42,794 nt of DNA from an uncultured Parasutterella sp. GTDB lineage: Bacteria; Pseudomonadota; Gammaproteobacteria; Burkholderiales; Burkholderiaceae_F. Positions 1 through 9,041 of the stretch are shown here, one piece after another. The position numbers and the translations under genes were made by a program. How positions within the stretch are numbered: the first letter of the stretch is position 1; the number at the start of each line of letters is the position of its first letter. The DNA lies in the NCBI GenBank assembly GCA_900766055.1, contig CAAFTZ010000121.1, forward strand, positions 1 to 42,794, in the 5' to 3' direction. The notes below the pieces were generated by a model. That model had not been told where the DNA came from. It searched no databases and saw only the letters and a program-made list of their open reading frames with translations.

Positions 1-1444
1 CGGCACCGAAGAATCCGTCTGTACCGTTGAGCTGCGGCAGCATCACGAAGAAGTCACCGAATCTCTGGGCTTGGTAAGGAGAAATTTCAATTCCCTGCTT
101 GCCTAAGATTTCGTAAGAATTCAGCAGGCGGAAGTCAGGATTCTCAGCCAAGAAGTCATTGATGACGTCCTGATTTTCTCTCTGCAGGATCGAGCATGTG
201 GCATAGACCAAACGCCCGCCGGCCTTCAGCATCTTAGCAGCAGAGCGAATGACGGATTTCTGAATCTCGTTGATTCGATCCAGCTCTTCTTCTCCGAATC
301 TCCACTTCAAGTCCGGGTTACGGCGATACGTTCCGGTGCCGGAGCACGGAGCGTCCACAAGGACTCTGTCCATCTTTCCGTACAGTCTCTTCACGCGCAA
401 GTCATGCTCATTGCGGATCACAGCCGGATGGATGTTGGACAAACCGGCACGGCGCATACGCGGTGTCAGTCCTGCCAAACGCTTTTCGTTGACATCGAAA
501 GCGTAGATGCGGCCGGTGGACTTCATCAGTGCGCCCAATGCCAACGTCTTACCGCCGGCGCCGGCACAGAAGTCACAAACCATTTCACCGCGTTTGGGCT
601 GAACCAAACGGGCAATCAGCTGAGAACCTTCATCCTGAACATCGACCTTGCCTTCTTTATAGATCGGCCACTGGGTCAATGCCGGTTTAACATTCAAACG
701 AACGCATTCCGGAGAGTACTGACCTTTTTCTGCCTGTACACCGTGCTGGGTCAGTTCTTCAATGACTTCTTCCGGCGTTGCTTTAAGCGTGTTGACTCTC
801 AGATCCAGCGGAGCACCCTGCTGCATAGCCTCAAACAGTGCTTTGTGATCGGTGTATTGGACCACGGCCTTGTCATAGAGCCATTTCGGCACTTCCGCCT
901 GAATTTCCTTCGGAGCCTCGGAATTCTTCGGGCGAAGCATATTCTTCAACGGTTCCTTTTCGCGTCCGAGGATGGCGTCTGGAATATTGTCGATACCATA
1001 CTGGAGCGCTAGTGTCAGCAAGCCCGTCAGCTTCGGCGCTTTGGCCGGACAAACAGGCGCCATACGCCAAGTGATCATCGAGAGATGACGCATCGTGTAA
1101 TAGATCGCCTCGGCAATGATAGTTCTTTCACGCGGACCCAAATGACGGGCGTTCTTGAAATAAAGACTCATCAGAACATCTGCCGGACCGTCCAGTTTTA
1201 GGAGCTTGCGCAAGGCCTTCGCAAGTTCGTCCACAATCAGAGAAGTAATACGGACTTCACCGTTGTGTGTGCTCTTCATTCGAGGATTGGGCGCCTTCTT
1301 CGGGTCGTGCGTTCTTCTTTCTTCCGGCGACATACGAGCCAAACGTTCTTTGGCAGCGCGCTGACGATCCGTTAAATGACGCTTGGGCGCTTCCCGACGT
1401 CTGCTCGGACGAGCGGCCCCGCTTCTATTCGTTTTAGATTCCAA
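1..1444 (-). CDS. RsmB/NOP-family 16S rRNA m5C methyltransferase (3' end outside window)
   Basis: S-adenosylmethionine-dependent cytosine-C5 methyltransferase acting on rRNA in the cytoplasm. The reading frame is open from the window edge; 481 residues are present and the visible end (MLPQLNGTDGFFGA) matches the extreme C-terminus of the family, so only a few codons are missing. Seen in order: a basic N-terminal tail, a helical RNA-binding region, the SAM motif FCAGAGGKT, the catalytic DAPCSGTG and the second cysteine motif ATCS. The start is taken as TTG at 1444 because GGAG lies 7 nt upstream; the first ATG (1333) would remove about 37 residues of basic tail. It follows purN by 26 bp, probably in one operon. 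Burkholderiales often carry an RsmB/NOP paralogue next to purN that is distinct from the fmt-linked rsmB, so no symbol is assigned. Confidence 0.9.
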   Translation of the reverse strand, partial: MESKTNRSGAARPSRRREAPKRHLTDRQRAAKERLARMSPEERRTHDPKKAPNPRMKSTHNGEVRITSLIVDELAKALRKLLKLDGPADVLMSLYFKNARHLGPRERTIIAEAIYYTMRHLSMITWRMAPVCPAKAPKLTGLLTLALQYGIDNIPDAILGREKEPLKNMLRPKNSEAPKEIQAEVPKWLYDKAVVQYTDHKALFEAMQQGAPLDLRVNTLKATPEEVIEELTQHGVQAEKGQYSPECVRLNVKPALTQWPIYKEGKVDVQDEGSQLIARLVQPKRGEMVCDFCAGAGGKTLALGALMKSTGRIYAFDVNEKRLAGLTPRMRRAGLSNIHPAVIRNEHDLRVKRLYGKMDRVLVDAPCSGTGTYRRNPDLKWRFGEEELDRINEIQKSVIRSAAKMLKAGGRLVYATCSILQRENQDVINDFLAENPDFRLLNSYEILGKQGIEISPYQAQRFGDFFVMLPQLNGTDGFFGA

Positions 1445-1470
1445 TTTATTACTCCGAGTGGCAAAACCGA

Positions 1471-2121
1471 TCAGCCGAAAATCGCAAGTTCCTGACTTGC
1501 TTCTCTATCCATGATCGTTCGGCCGTTTTCTAACCTGACTCTTCCTTCGGCAACAAGACGCACGGCACGAGGATAGAGGATGTGTTCCTGCTTCAGAACC
1601 CTCGCTGCCAGTTCATCGGGTGTATCACCTGCGAGAACGGGCACTGCAGCCTGTCCTACGATTGCACCTCCGTCTAATACTGCCGAGACAAAGTGAACAG
1701 TAACACCGTGAATTCGAATTCCGGCTTCTAACGCCCTTTCGTGGGTATGAAGTCCGGGGAACATCGGAAGCAGTGCAGGATGGATGTTAAGAATTCTTCC
1801 TTCAAAAGCATTAACGAACAACGGTGTCAAAACTCTCATAAAGCCGGCCAGAACAATAAGGTCGGCATCGAAGTCCTCGCAGGCCTTAATCAGCTCCTCT
1901 TCAAAAGCCTCTCGAGTCGGAAATTCCTTATGATCAATCACCTTGAAAGGAATGTTGTTTTCCTTTGCAAAAGCGAGTCCACCGGCTTCCGGGCGGTTGG
2001 AGATGACGCCGGAAATGCGGACATCGTACTTCTCCGGCCAATTTTCCTGAACGGAACGTTCGTAAACCGCTTTGAAATTACTGCCTCTTCCTGAGATTAA
2101 GACAACGATATTTTTAGACAT
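1471..2121 (-). CDS. purN: Phosphoribosylglycinamide formyltransferase (GART)
   Basis: Transfers the formyl group of 10-formyl-tetrahydrofolate to GAR in de novo purine synthesis. The protein is 216 residues, as usual for PurN. The phosphate-binding GRGSN is at residues 11-15. The catalytic set is visible as N112 and H114 in NIHPALLP, the PGLHTH loop at 122-127, H138-G139, and D150 in LDGG. The start is set at MSKNIVVLISGRG by family alignment; an in-frame GTG at 2160 would add 13 unconserved residues. No clear Shine-Dalgarno is seen at either start. It is divergent from ribF (about 200 bp gap) and followed closely by the RsmB/NOP methyltransferase gene. Confidence 0.95.
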   Translation of the reverse strand: MSKNIVVLISGRGSNFKAVYERSVQENWPEKYDVRISGVISNRPEAGGLAFAKENNIPFKVIDHKEFPTREAFEEELIKACEDFDADLIVLAGFMRVLTPLFVNAFEGRILNIHPALLPMFPGLHTHERALEAGIRIHGVTVHFVSAVLDGGAIVGQAAVPVLAGDTPDELAARVLKQEHILYPRAVRLVAEGRVRLENGRTIMDREASQELAIFG

Positions 2122-2327
2122 GATCGGATGTGTTCGTAATGAATACCGAGATTTTGCCACTGTTCGCCGCAGGTTTTGAAAGAAAAGGCTTTTCTAACAA
2201 GAATTTTCATATTCATCCGTCCGAGCCTTTGCCGAGCGTCTTTTATAATCAGTTGTTCGGACCAATTTTTTACTCGTGTCCGAACTCTGTTTTTGAAACT
2301 GATTATTTTGTTCACGGAACACTAAGG

Positions 2328-3275
2328 ATGAAAAAGGTTTTTAGGGGACTGCCGAGTCCTGAAGAACGTCTTGACTGTGCGGTTGCCATCGGAAATTTCG
2401 ACGGGGTTCACCGCGGTCACCAAGCTCTTCTTCACGAAGTTGTCGAAGCAGCACACGCCAGACTCCTCTGCCCGGCTGTTTTAACTTTCGAACCTCATCC
2501 CCGCGAATTTTTTAATCCGGAAGACGCCCCCCGCCGCATCTCAAGTCTGCACGATAAAGTGGAAGCTATTGAAGCCTGCGGTATTCAGCGTGTTTATATT
2601 CTTCGCTTTAATGAACATTTAGCTTCGCTTTCTCCCTACGACTTTGTGAAAGAAATCCTTGTGGACGGCCTTCACGCCCGTTGGGTGACTGTCGGAGAAA
2701 ATTTTCGTTTCGGAGACAAACGCGCCGGAGACATCAAGCTTTTAGAACAGCTAGGAAAAGAATTTCATTTTGAAGTCCATCCCATGCCGATGCTTTTTCA
2801 CACACATGCGCCGATCTCGAGCTCGCGCATTCGCCACGCTTTGGCCGAAGGCGATATTCCGACAGCCAACTACATGTTAGGACGTCCCTACATGATCAGC
2901 GGTCGGGTTCTGCACGGCAAACAGCTCGGACGCACGCTCGGCTTCCCAACAATCAACCAGCGCATCCTGCCGCCGCATTCCAAGGCCAAACCTGCCATTG
3001 AAGGCGTTTATGCCGTCAAGGCTCACGGGATCGGCCCGCGCCCGGTAGAAGGCGTCGCTTGCGTCGGAAGAAGACCGACGGTGGACGATCACGGCGAGTA
3101 TCTTTTGGAGACTCATCTCTTTAATTTCCACGGCGATCTTTACGATCAGGATGTTAAGGTCGAATTTTTCGCCAAGATCAGAGATGAAAAGAAATTCGGT
3201 TCCCTTGAAGAACTGGGCGCGGCAATTGCCGACGATCAGCTCAAAGCCAAACAGATCTTAGGACTTCGTATCTGA
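2328..3275 (+). CDS. ribF: Bifunctional riboflavin kinase / FMN adenylyltransferase
   Basis: Converts riboflavin to FMN and then to FAD. The protein is 315 residues, the normal length. The N-terminal FAD-synthetase domain carries GNFDGVHRGH at 22-31 (nucleotidyltransferase HxGH-type motif), GENFRFG near 123-129 and SSSRIR near 164-169. The C-terminal kinase domain shows GRTLGFPTIN at 201-210 and the ETHLFNF segment. The frame is open back to 2130, but the upstream part resembles nothing and MKKVFRGLPSP at 2328 fits the family start. AAGG abuts the ATG, so the ribosome site is poor. A perfect TATAAT lies at 2244-2249 without a convincing -35. First gene of a run with ileS, lspA, coaBC and dut. 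Confidence 0.95.
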   Translation: MKKVFRGLPSPEERLDCAVAIGNFDGVHRGHQALLHEVVEAAHARLLCPAVLTFEPHPREFFNPEDAPRRISSLHDKVEAIEACGIQRVYILRFNEHLASLSPYDFVKEILVDGLHARWVTVGENFRFGDKRAGDIKLLEQLGKEFHFEVHPMPMLFHTHAPISSSRIRHALAEGDIPTANYMLGRPYMISGRVLHGKQLGRTLGFPTINQRILPPHSKAKPAIEGVYAVKAHGIGPRPVEGVACVGRRPTVDDHGEYLLETHLFNFHGDLYDQDVKVEFFAKIRDEKKFGSLEELGAAIADDQLKAKQILGLRI

Positions 3276-3319
3276 TTTTTGATTAACCCTTGAAGAGCCC
3301 GAGGGGGCCAAGGACTAAA

Positions 3320-6190
3320 ATGACTGACTCTTCTCAAAAAAAACAGCCTCAGGCTGAAGATAAAAAATATCCTCTGAATTTACCCGATACACCCTTCCCG
3401 ATGCGCGGCAACTTACCGAAGCGCGAACCGGCCTGGATTAAAGAATGGCTGGAAAAAGACGTTTACGGTAAAGTGCGTGCTGCACGCAAAGGCGCAAAGC
3501 GCTTTCTTCTGCATGACGGCCCTCCCTATGCCAACGGAAACATTCACGTCGGTCACGCAGTCAACAAAATTTTGAAGGACATCATTCTTAAATCCAGAAC
3601 ATTGGAAGGCTTTGATGCTCCGTACGTACCGGGCTGGGACTGCCACGGTATGCCGATTGAAATTCAGATCGAAAAGAAATACGGTAAAAATCTTCCGAAA
3701 GAAGAAGTCATGGCCAAGTGCCGCGCCTATGCAAAAGAGCAGGTCAAGTCTCAGATGGCCGGTTTCCAGAGACTCGGCGTGTTGGGTGACTGGGATGATC
3801 CTTATCTCACCATGCGTCCGGAAACCGAAGCAGAAGAAATCCGTGCTTTAGGCGAAATTCTGGGCAAAGGCTTTATCTATCGCGGCCTGAAACCCGTGAA
3901 CTGGTGTTTCGACTGCCAAAGCGCTTTGGCTGAAGCCGAAGTCGAATATAAGGACCGCCAGTCCCCGACATTAGACGTTGCTTTCCCGATCTCCGACGAA
4001 GACAAAGGCAAGCTGGAAGACGTATTCGGCGTCAAGCTGGAAAAACCGACCGCTGTCGTCATTTGGACAACGACGCCCTGGACCATTCCGGCGAACCAGG
4101 CTTTGAACATGCATCCGGATCTGGAGTACGTTCTCGTTGAAACTCCGAACCGCAACTTCATTCTTGCCGAAGGGCTCTATGAAGAAGCCCTCAAGCGCTA
4201 CGGCATGGAAGGCAAAGTTATCGCCAAGGCCAAGGGAGAAGCTTTCAAGGGCATCCGCTTTAAGCATCCTCTGGCAACGCTCGATCCTTTCTACGATCGC
4301 TTCTCCCCGGTTCTTCTTGCTGACTACGTCGAATCCACATCCGGTACCGGTATCGTTCACTCGGCTCCTGCCTATGGCGTTGACGACTACATCTCCTGCA
4401 AGAGCGCAGGCTTCACCAACGATGAGATCTTGAATCCGGTCCAGGGCAACGGCGAATATGCCGCTTCTCTGCCGCTTTTCGGCGGCTTGAACGTCTGGAA
4501 AGCTAAGAACAAAATTCTCGATACCATTGCTGTTACCGGCAACCTGCTGTCTCGCGGCGATGTCATGCACAGCTACATGCACTGCTGGCGCCATAAGACA
4601 CCGTTGATTTATCGTGCTACCAATCAGTGGTTTATCCGCATGGACGAAGCTAATGCGGATACTCAAGGCGTCATCAATGAGAATGATCCGAAAGATCCTC
4701 TTCGCAAGACAGCCTTGGAAGCGGTCGAAGCAACCCAGTTCGTTCCTGAATGGGGCGAAGTTCGCCTCCACAATATGATCGCCAACCGTCCTGACTGGTG
4801 TATTTCCCGTCAGAGAAACTGGGGCGTTCCGCTGCCCTTCCTCATTCATAAAGAAACGGGCAAACTGCATCCCGAGACGATGAAGATTCTCAACAAAGTC
4901 GCTGACGTTGTTGAGAAAGAAGGTATCGAAGCTTGGACTCGTCTGACTCCGGCTGAACTTACCGATCTGGAACCGAAAATGTACGAGAAGTCCAAAGATA
5001 CACTCGACGTGTGGTTTGACTCCGGTACAACGCACATGACCGTGATGAGAGGCTCTCACGCAGACAAGCTGACTTATCCGGCCGATCTGTATCTCGAAGG
5101 CAGCGACCAGCATCGCGGCTGGTTCCATTCCTCCCTTCTCACGGGCTGCGCTATCGACGGCCGCGCTCCGTACAAAGGACTTCTGACACACGGCTTCACC
5201 GTTGACGAACAAGGCCGCAAGATGAGCAAGTCGCTCGGCAACGTCATTGCACCGTCTGAAATCAACGATAAGTACGGAGCTGAAATTCTTCGTCTGTGGG
5301 TTGCCTCTTCGGACTACACCGGAGAAATTTCTCTCGGCGAAAAGATCCTGAAAGGCACCGTTGACGCTTATCGCCGTTTCAGAAATACGATCCGTTTCCT
5401 GCTTGCCAACACCAGCGACTTCGATATCAAGAAGGATGCTGTTCCTGTTGAAGAAATGGTAGAACTGGATCGCTGGGCCATTGCCCGCATGAAGGCGCTT
5501 CAGGAAGAAATTCTTGACAAGTACGACCAGTACCAGTTCCACACTGCTTACGCTGCTCTCCAGCTGTTTGCCAGCGGAGACTTGGGCGGCTTCTACTTGG
5601 ATATTCTCAAGGATCGTCTCTATACCACCGCACCTGACAGCGTGGCACGTCGTTCTGCTCAGACCGCTTTGTGGTACATCACCGACGCCCTTCTCAAACT
5701 GCTCGCCCCGGCGCTTTCGTTCACCGCTGAAGAAGCCTATGCCGTCTTCAATCCGGAGAACAAGGGCACGATCTTCGTTGAACGTTTTACCGAACTTCCG
5801 AACGTGAAGGAAGGCGTTGAACTGCTGAATAAGTGGTCCATCATCCGCGATCTTCGTTCAAATGTTCAGATGGAAATCGAACGCCAGCGTGAAAAAGGCC
5901 TGATCGGGTCTTCTTTGCAGGCTGAAGTTTCCTTGAAGCTGCCCCAGGAAGAATATGACCTCATCAAGGGACTGGGCGATGAAGCCGCCTTCGTCATGAT
6001 TACCAGCAAGGTCACACTTGACGGCGTCAGCCCGGAGCGCGTCATTACCGTGAAACCCAGCGAAGCTAAGAAGTGCGAACGCTGCTGGCAGTACAAAGAA
6101 AGCGTCGGAGAAGATAAAAACTATCCGACACTGTGCTGCCGCTGCGTCGGTAACCTTTTCGGCACACCTGAAACCAGACGCTTTGCCTAA
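3320..6190 (+). CDS. ileS: Isoleucyl-tRNA synthetase
   Basis: Class I aminoacyl-tRNA synthetase charging tRNA-Ile. The protein is 956 residues. HIGH-type motif HVGH at 76-79, CP1 editing domain with WTTTPWTIPANQA and GTGIVHSAPAYG, KMSKS at 634-638, and a C-terminal zinc site from CERC (919-922) and CCRC (939-942). All the expected bacterial features are present. The start at 3320 has AAGGA 5 nt upstream; an upstream in-frame ATG (3290) lacks both a site and conservation. The gene is 44 bp after ribF, and its stop overlaps the lspA start by one base (TAATG), indicating translational coupling. Confidence 0.97.
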   Translation: MTDSSQKKQPQAEDKKYPLNLPDTPFPMRGNLPKREPAWIKEWLEKDVYGKVRAARKGAKRFLLHDGPPYANGNIHVGHAVNKILKDIILKSRTLEGFDAPYVPGWDCHGMPIEIQIEKKYGKNLPKEEVMAKCRAYAKEQVKSQMAGFQRLGVLGDWDDPYLTMRPETEAEEIRALGEILGKGFIYRGLKPVNWCFDCQSALAEAEVEYKDRQSPTLDVAFPISDEDKGKLEDVFGVKLEKPTAVVIWTTTPWTIPANQALNMHPDLEYVLVETPNRNFILAEGLYEEALKRYGMEGKVIAKAKGEAFKGIRFKHPLATLDPFYDRFSPVLLADYVESTSGTGIVHSAPAYGVDDYISCKSAGFTNDEILNPVQGNGEYAASLPLFGGLNVWKAKNKILDTIAVTGNLLSRGDVMHSYMHCWRHKTPLIYRATNQWFIRMDEANADTQGVINENDPKDPLRKTALEAVEATQFVPEWGEVRLHNMIANRPDWCISRQRNWGVPLPFLIHKETGKLHPETMKILNKVADVVEKEGIEAWTRLTPAELTDLEPKMYEKSKDTLDVWFDSGTTHMTVMRGSHADKLTYPADLYLEGSDQHRGWFHSSLLTGCAIDGRAPYKGLLTHGFTVDEQGRKMSKSLGNVIAPSEINDKYGAEILRLWVASSDYTGEISLGEKILKGTVDAYRRFRNTIRFLLANTSDFDIKKDAVPVEEMVELDRWAIARMKALQEEILDKYDQYQFHTAYAALQLFASGDLGGFYLDILKDRLYTTAPDSVARRSAQTALWYITDALLKLLAPALSFTAEEAYAVFNPENKGTIFVERFTELPNVKEGVELLNKWSIIRDLRSNVQMEIERQREKGLIGSSLQAEVSLKLPQEEYDLIKGLGDEAAFVMITSKVTLDGVSPERVITVKPSEAKKCERCWQYKESVGEDKNYPTLCCRCVGNLFGTPETRRFA

Positions 6191-6693
6191 TGAGAAAAAC
6201 TGTCTCTTCCGTTAGACAGTGGAACTGGCCGGCCCTTTTGGGCTGGCTGGTTTTTGCACTGGCATTGACCGGGTTCGATCAGTGGACCAAAAACTGGATT
6301 CAGCATCGTCTCATTACCGGCGATGTCGATCGAATCACGGATTTCTTCAACTTAGTCGTCGCGTACAACAGCGGGGCGGCTTTTTCCTTTTTAGCCGATG
6401 CCGGCGGCTGGCAGCGTCCGCTTTTTGCAGGTCTTGCCATCATTGTGAGCTTGGTGATCTGCATCATCATCGCCCGCAATAGCTCTCGCAAATTTTTGTG
6501 TCTCGGCCTTGCTTTAGTTCTGTCCGGTGCGCTCGGCAACGCCTGGGATCGTTTCACCATCGGCGTGGTCGTCGACTTTTTGGACTTCCATTTAGGTTCC
6601 TATCACTGGCCTGCCTTCAATATTGCCGACATCTGCATTTGCTGCGGCGCCGGTATTGTCGTCCTGGCTGAGTTCTTCGGAAAGAAGAACTAA
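6190..6693 (+). CDS. lspA: Lipoprotein signal peptidase (signal peptidase II)
   Basis: Inner-membrane aspartyl protease that removes signal peptides from prolipoproteins after diacylglyceryl addition. The protein is 167 residues with four hydrophobic spans. Conserved blocks are DQWTK near 30-34, YNSGAAFSF near 59-67, GNAWDR at 116-121, and the catalytic aspartates D129 (VVVDF) and D147 (FNIAD). Its ATG overlaps the ileS TAA by one base; coupling with ileS is the usual proteobacterial arrangement. coaBC starts 13 bp downstream. The N-terminus is slightly longer than in E. coli, but the single obvious start is the coupled one. Confidence 0.96.
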   Translation: MRKTVSSVRQWNWPALLGWLVFALALTGFDQWTKNWIQHRLITGDVDRITDFFNLVVAYNSGAAFSFLADAGGWQRPLFAGLAIIVSLVICIIIARNSSRKFLCLGLALVLSGALGNAWDRFTIGVVVDFLDFHLGSYHWPAFNIADICICCGAGIVVLAEFFGKKN

Positions 6694-6706
6694 TCGGAAA
6701 TTGATA

Positions 6707-7903
6707 ATGTCTCTTCAGGGAAAACGTATTCTTTTAGGCGTCACCGGCGGTATTGCTGCATACAAAGCCTGCGAACTTCTTCGATTGCTGGTTAAGGCCG
6801 GCGCCGACGTCGAAGTCATGATAACCAAGGCCGCCGCGCAGTTCGTGGGGCCGCTGACGTTTGAGGCACTCAGCGGGAAGCCGGTCGCCGAGGATCTTTG
6901 GGATCCAAAAATGCGGCTTCCGCATATTTCTCTCCGCAAGAATAAAGATCTCATCGTCGTTGCTCCTGCAACGGCCAACATCATTGCAAAAGCCGCCAAC
7001 GGCATCGCTGATGACTTAGTCTCCAGCACTCTTCTTGCACGGGAATGCCCGCTCATGCTTTGCCCTGCGATGAACGTGCAGATGTGGAGAAACCCGGCGA
7101 CGGTAAGAAATGTCCAAACACTTAAAGGCGACGGCGTTTTATTTTCCGGCCCGGAAGCAGGCAGCCAGGCCTGCGGCGATGTCGGAGAGGGACGGCTGCG
7201 GGAACCGACGCAGATTCTGGAAGACATCGAAGCTTTTTTTACACCCTCGATCCTTTCCGGAAAGCGAGTCTTAATGACAGCCGGTCCGACATTTGAGCCT
7301 TTTGACCCGGTTCGCGGAATCACCAACGGATCTTCCGGACGACAGGCGGCTGCTATTGCTGCCGCTGCGGTTCGCGCCGGCGCCGAGGTCACGCTTGTCA
7401 GCGGTCCGGTTTCCGTGTCCTACCCGGACAAAGCAAAAGTCATTCCTGTTCGCCAAGCTCGAGAGATGTTTGATGCGGTCAAAAAAGAGCTCGCCGAGAA
7501 AAAGCCCAATGCCTTCATCGGTGTAGCGGCTGTCGGCGACTGGCGTCCTGCCGAATACTCGGAAAGCAAGCTTAAGAAAGACAAAAATCAGGACACTTTA
7601 ACAATCAAACTCGTTAAAAATCCCGATATTCTTTCCTATGTCGGCCATTCCGGCCTCTGCTCGGCAGTTATCGGTTTTGCTGCCGAGACCGACAATCTTG
7701 CAGAAAATGCGCTCAAGAAACTCGAATCAAAAGCCGCCGATATGATTGTCGTCAATCCGGCGTCTGCGATCGGAAGTGCTCAGAATCAGGCCTCTTTCGT
7801 CACCAAAGAAGGAATCGAAGCCAAAACACGCGGCACTAAGGCGGAACTTGCTGAAGCGATTATTGAAGCACTTGCCGACCTCCTTAAAAAGAAAGAGATT
7901 TAA
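6707..7903 (+). CDS. coaBC: Bifunctional phosphopantothenoylcysteine synthetase / decarboxylase
   Basis: Carries out two consecutive steps of coenzyme A synthesis: CTP-dependent ligation of cysteine to 4'-phosphopantothenate and FMN-dependent decarboxylation. The protein is 398 residues. The CoaC domain begins ILLGVTGGIAAYK, has the catalytic histidine H73 (LPHI), the PAMN motif at 120-123 and the reactive-lid Cys156 in ACGDVGEGR. The CoaB domain starts around TAGPTFE at 191-197, with RGITNGSSG and the AAVGDWRP...SKLKK region for nucleotide binding. Start chosen at MSLQGKRILLGV; only a weak CGGAAA site precedes it, consistent with read-through from lspA 13 bp upstream. dut follows after 4 bp. 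Confidence 0.96.
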   Translation: MSLQGKRILLGVTGGIAAYKACELLRLLVKAGADVEVMITKAAAQFVGPLTFEALSGKPVAEDLWDPKMRLPHISLRKNKDLIVVAPATANIIAKAANGIADDLVSSTLLARECPLMLCPAMNVQMWRNPATVRNVQTLKGDGVLFSGPEAGSQACGDVGEGRLREPTQILEDIEAFFTPSILSGKRVLMTAGPTFEPFDPVRGITNGSSGRQAAAIAAAAVRAGAEVTLVSGPVSVSYPDKAKVIPVRQAREMFDAVKKELAEKKPNAFIGVAAVGDWRPAEYSESKLKKDKNQDTLTIKLVKNPDILSYVGHSGLCSAVIGFAAETDNLAENALKKLESKAADMIVVNPASAIGSAQNQASFVTKEGIEAKTRGTKAELAEAIIEALADLLKKKEI

Positions 7904-7907
7904 TCGT

Positions 7908-8354
7908 ATGAAACTTCAAATTAAGATTTTGGATCCGAAGATCCGCGAAAAAATGCCAAGTTACGCTTCGGCAGGCTCTGCCGGATTGGATCTTCGTGCT
8001 GTGATGGACGAACCGCTCGTTCTTCAGCCGGGCGAAACCAAACTCATCAAAACCGGTCTTGCGATCTACATCGGGGATCCCGGTTATGCGGCCTTAATCC
8101 TTCCTCGTTCCGGTCTCGGTCATAAACACGGCATCGTTCTCGGCAACTTGGTGGGTCTGATTGATTCCGACTACCAGGGAGAACTGATGGTCTCCTGTTG
8201 GAATCGTTCTCAGCAGCCTTTTACCATTGAACCCATGGAACGAATTGCCCAGTTAGTCATCGTTCCGGTTATTCAGCCGACTTTTGAGGTCGTGGATGAA
8301 TTTGAAGCGACGGAGCGCGGTATCGGGGGCTTCGGCTCATCGGGACGCCACTAA
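7908..8354 (+). CDS. dut: Deoxyuridine 5'-triphosphate nucleotidohydrolase (dUTPase)
   Basis: Hydrolyses dUTP to dUMP and pyrophosphate, keeping uracil out of DNA and supplying thymidylate synthesis. A homotrimeric-type dUTPase of 148 residues with all five motifs: AGSAGLDLRA (22-31), PRSGLGHKHG (66-75), GLIDSDYQGEL (83-93, catalytic Asp within), the ERIAQLVIVP block (111-120) and the glycine-rich tail RGIGGFGSSG. The start is 4 bp after coaBC; the GAGA at the end of coaBC serves as ribosome site. Last gene of the run: a strong terminator follows within 25 bp. Confidence 0.97.
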   Translation: MKLQIKILDPKIREKMPSYASAGSAGLDLRAVMDEPLVLQPGETKLIKTGLAIYIGDPGYAALILPRSGLGHKHGIVLGNLVGLIDSDYQGELMVSCWNRSQQPFTIEPMERIAQLVIVPVIQPTFEVVDEFEATERGIGGFGSSGRH

Positions 8355-8374
8355 GATCAGCATCACATTTATTT

Positions 8375-8401
8375 AGCCGGCCGGAATGCCGGCTTTTTTT
8401 G
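8375..8401 (+). terminator. Intrinsic terminator after dut
   Basis: AGCCGG at 8375-8380 pairs with CCGGCT at 8389-8394, followed by a run of seven T. It closes the ribF-ileS-lspA-coaBC-dut run. Confidence 0.85.
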
Positions 8402-8642
8402 TTTCTTCAACGAGCATAACTGACGCATCAACAATAGTTATGCGCGGGTAAAATTTTTACAACTCTTACACAAACTGCACTTTCTTGTGGTTTAACTACA
8501 ACGTTTTTTGATAAATATAAAAAACTTCAAACTTGAAAGAATAAACAGTGTTTTCCAAGAAAATGGCCTTATTAACGCAAAATACAAGAATTTACCCTCC
8601 CGTCGGTGAAATTGTCTTTCTTTTATATGCGAAATTTACTAA
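8402..8642. other. Gene-free AT-rich stretch upstream of cspA
   Basis: No coding potential seen. It holds an inverted repeat, GCATAACT (8414-8421) with AGTTATGC (8436-8443), and an FNR-box-like sequence at 8508-8521 (9 of 10 matches to TTGAT-N4-ATCAA) that may be chance in AT-rich DNA. The likely cspA promoter follows at 8643. Confidence 0.5.
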
Positions 8643-8671
8643 TTGACATTTATTTACAATCCCATAAGAAT
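8643..8671 (+). promoter_or_regulatory. Probable sigma-70 promoter of the cold-shock gene
   Basis: A perfect TTGACA at 8643-8648 is followed, after 17 bp, by AAGAAT at 8666-8671 (4 of 6 with TATAAT). Transcription would start near 8678, giving a 5' leader of about 95 nt, in keeping with the leaders of cold-shock mRNAs. GGAG at 8759-8762 is the ribosome site. Confidence 0.55.
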
Positions 8672-8773
8672 GTAACAGTCACTCGTCTTGCTCACAGAGT
8701 TCGACAATCGTTTTTAGTATTAGGCGCGTGAGAGTAATGGACATCGCCGTCAGTTTTTTGGAGAAGTTTAAAT

Positions 8774-8977
8774 ATGGCAACAGGAACCGTGAAATGGTTT
8801 AACGACGCTAAGGGATACGGATTCATCACTCCCGATGACGGCGGCGAAGATCTTTTCGCCCATTTCTCTGCAATTAAAATGGATGGTTTCAAGACGTTGA
8901 AACAGGGCCAGCGTGTCACATTCGACCTGAAAGAAGGCGAAAAAGGCAAGCAGGCTGACAACATCAAACCCGCCTAA
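8774..8977 (+). CDS. Cold-shock protein (CspA family)
   Basis: Small OB-fold single-stranded nucleic-acid binding protein of 67 residues acting as an RNA chaperone. RNP1 is KGYGFI (13-18) and RNP2 is DLFAHFS (26-32); the N-terminal GTVKWFNDAKG is typical of the family. GGAG lies about 11 nt before the ATG. It is monocistronic, with its own promoter and a perfect-stem terminator. The family has many paralogues, so a precise symbol (cspA, cspD and so on) is not given, and cold induction cannot be read from the sequence alone. Confidence 0.95.
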   Translation: MATGTVKWFNDAKGYGFITPDDGGEDLFAHFSAIKMDGFKTLKQGQRVTFDLKEGEKGKQADNIKPA

Positions 8978-9002
8978 TAAAATTCGTTTTTAATTAAACG
9001 AC

Positions 9003-9030
9003 GGGAGCTCTTGAGAGCTCCTTTTCTTTT
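9003..9030 (+). terminator. Intrinsic terminator after the cold-shock gene
   Basis: Perfect 7-bp stem GGAGCTC (9004-9010) / GAGCTCC (9015-9021), TTGA loop, then TTTTCTTTT. It ends 12 bp before the next start. Confidence 0.85.
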
Positions 9031-9041
9031 CCGGTTGCGAC

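Noticed and set aside
404..1012. Plus-strand open frame of 202 codons
   Set aside because: Antisense to the RsmB/NOP methyltransferase, which reads clearly on the minus strand.
2244..2249. TATAAT as a ribF promoter
   Set aside because: Perfect -10 hexamer but no -35 at 16-18 bp; mentioned with ribF but not listed as a promoter.
3971..5542. Long minus-strand open frame (523 codons)
   Set aside because: It is antisense to ileS, which has every synthetase motif; the antisense translation matches no family and reflects codon bias.
8508..8521. FNR-box-like TTGAT-N4-ATAAA
   Set aside because: Nine of ten positions match, but it lies 265 bp from the cold-shock gene in AT-rich DNA, so chance is likely and no target is apparent.
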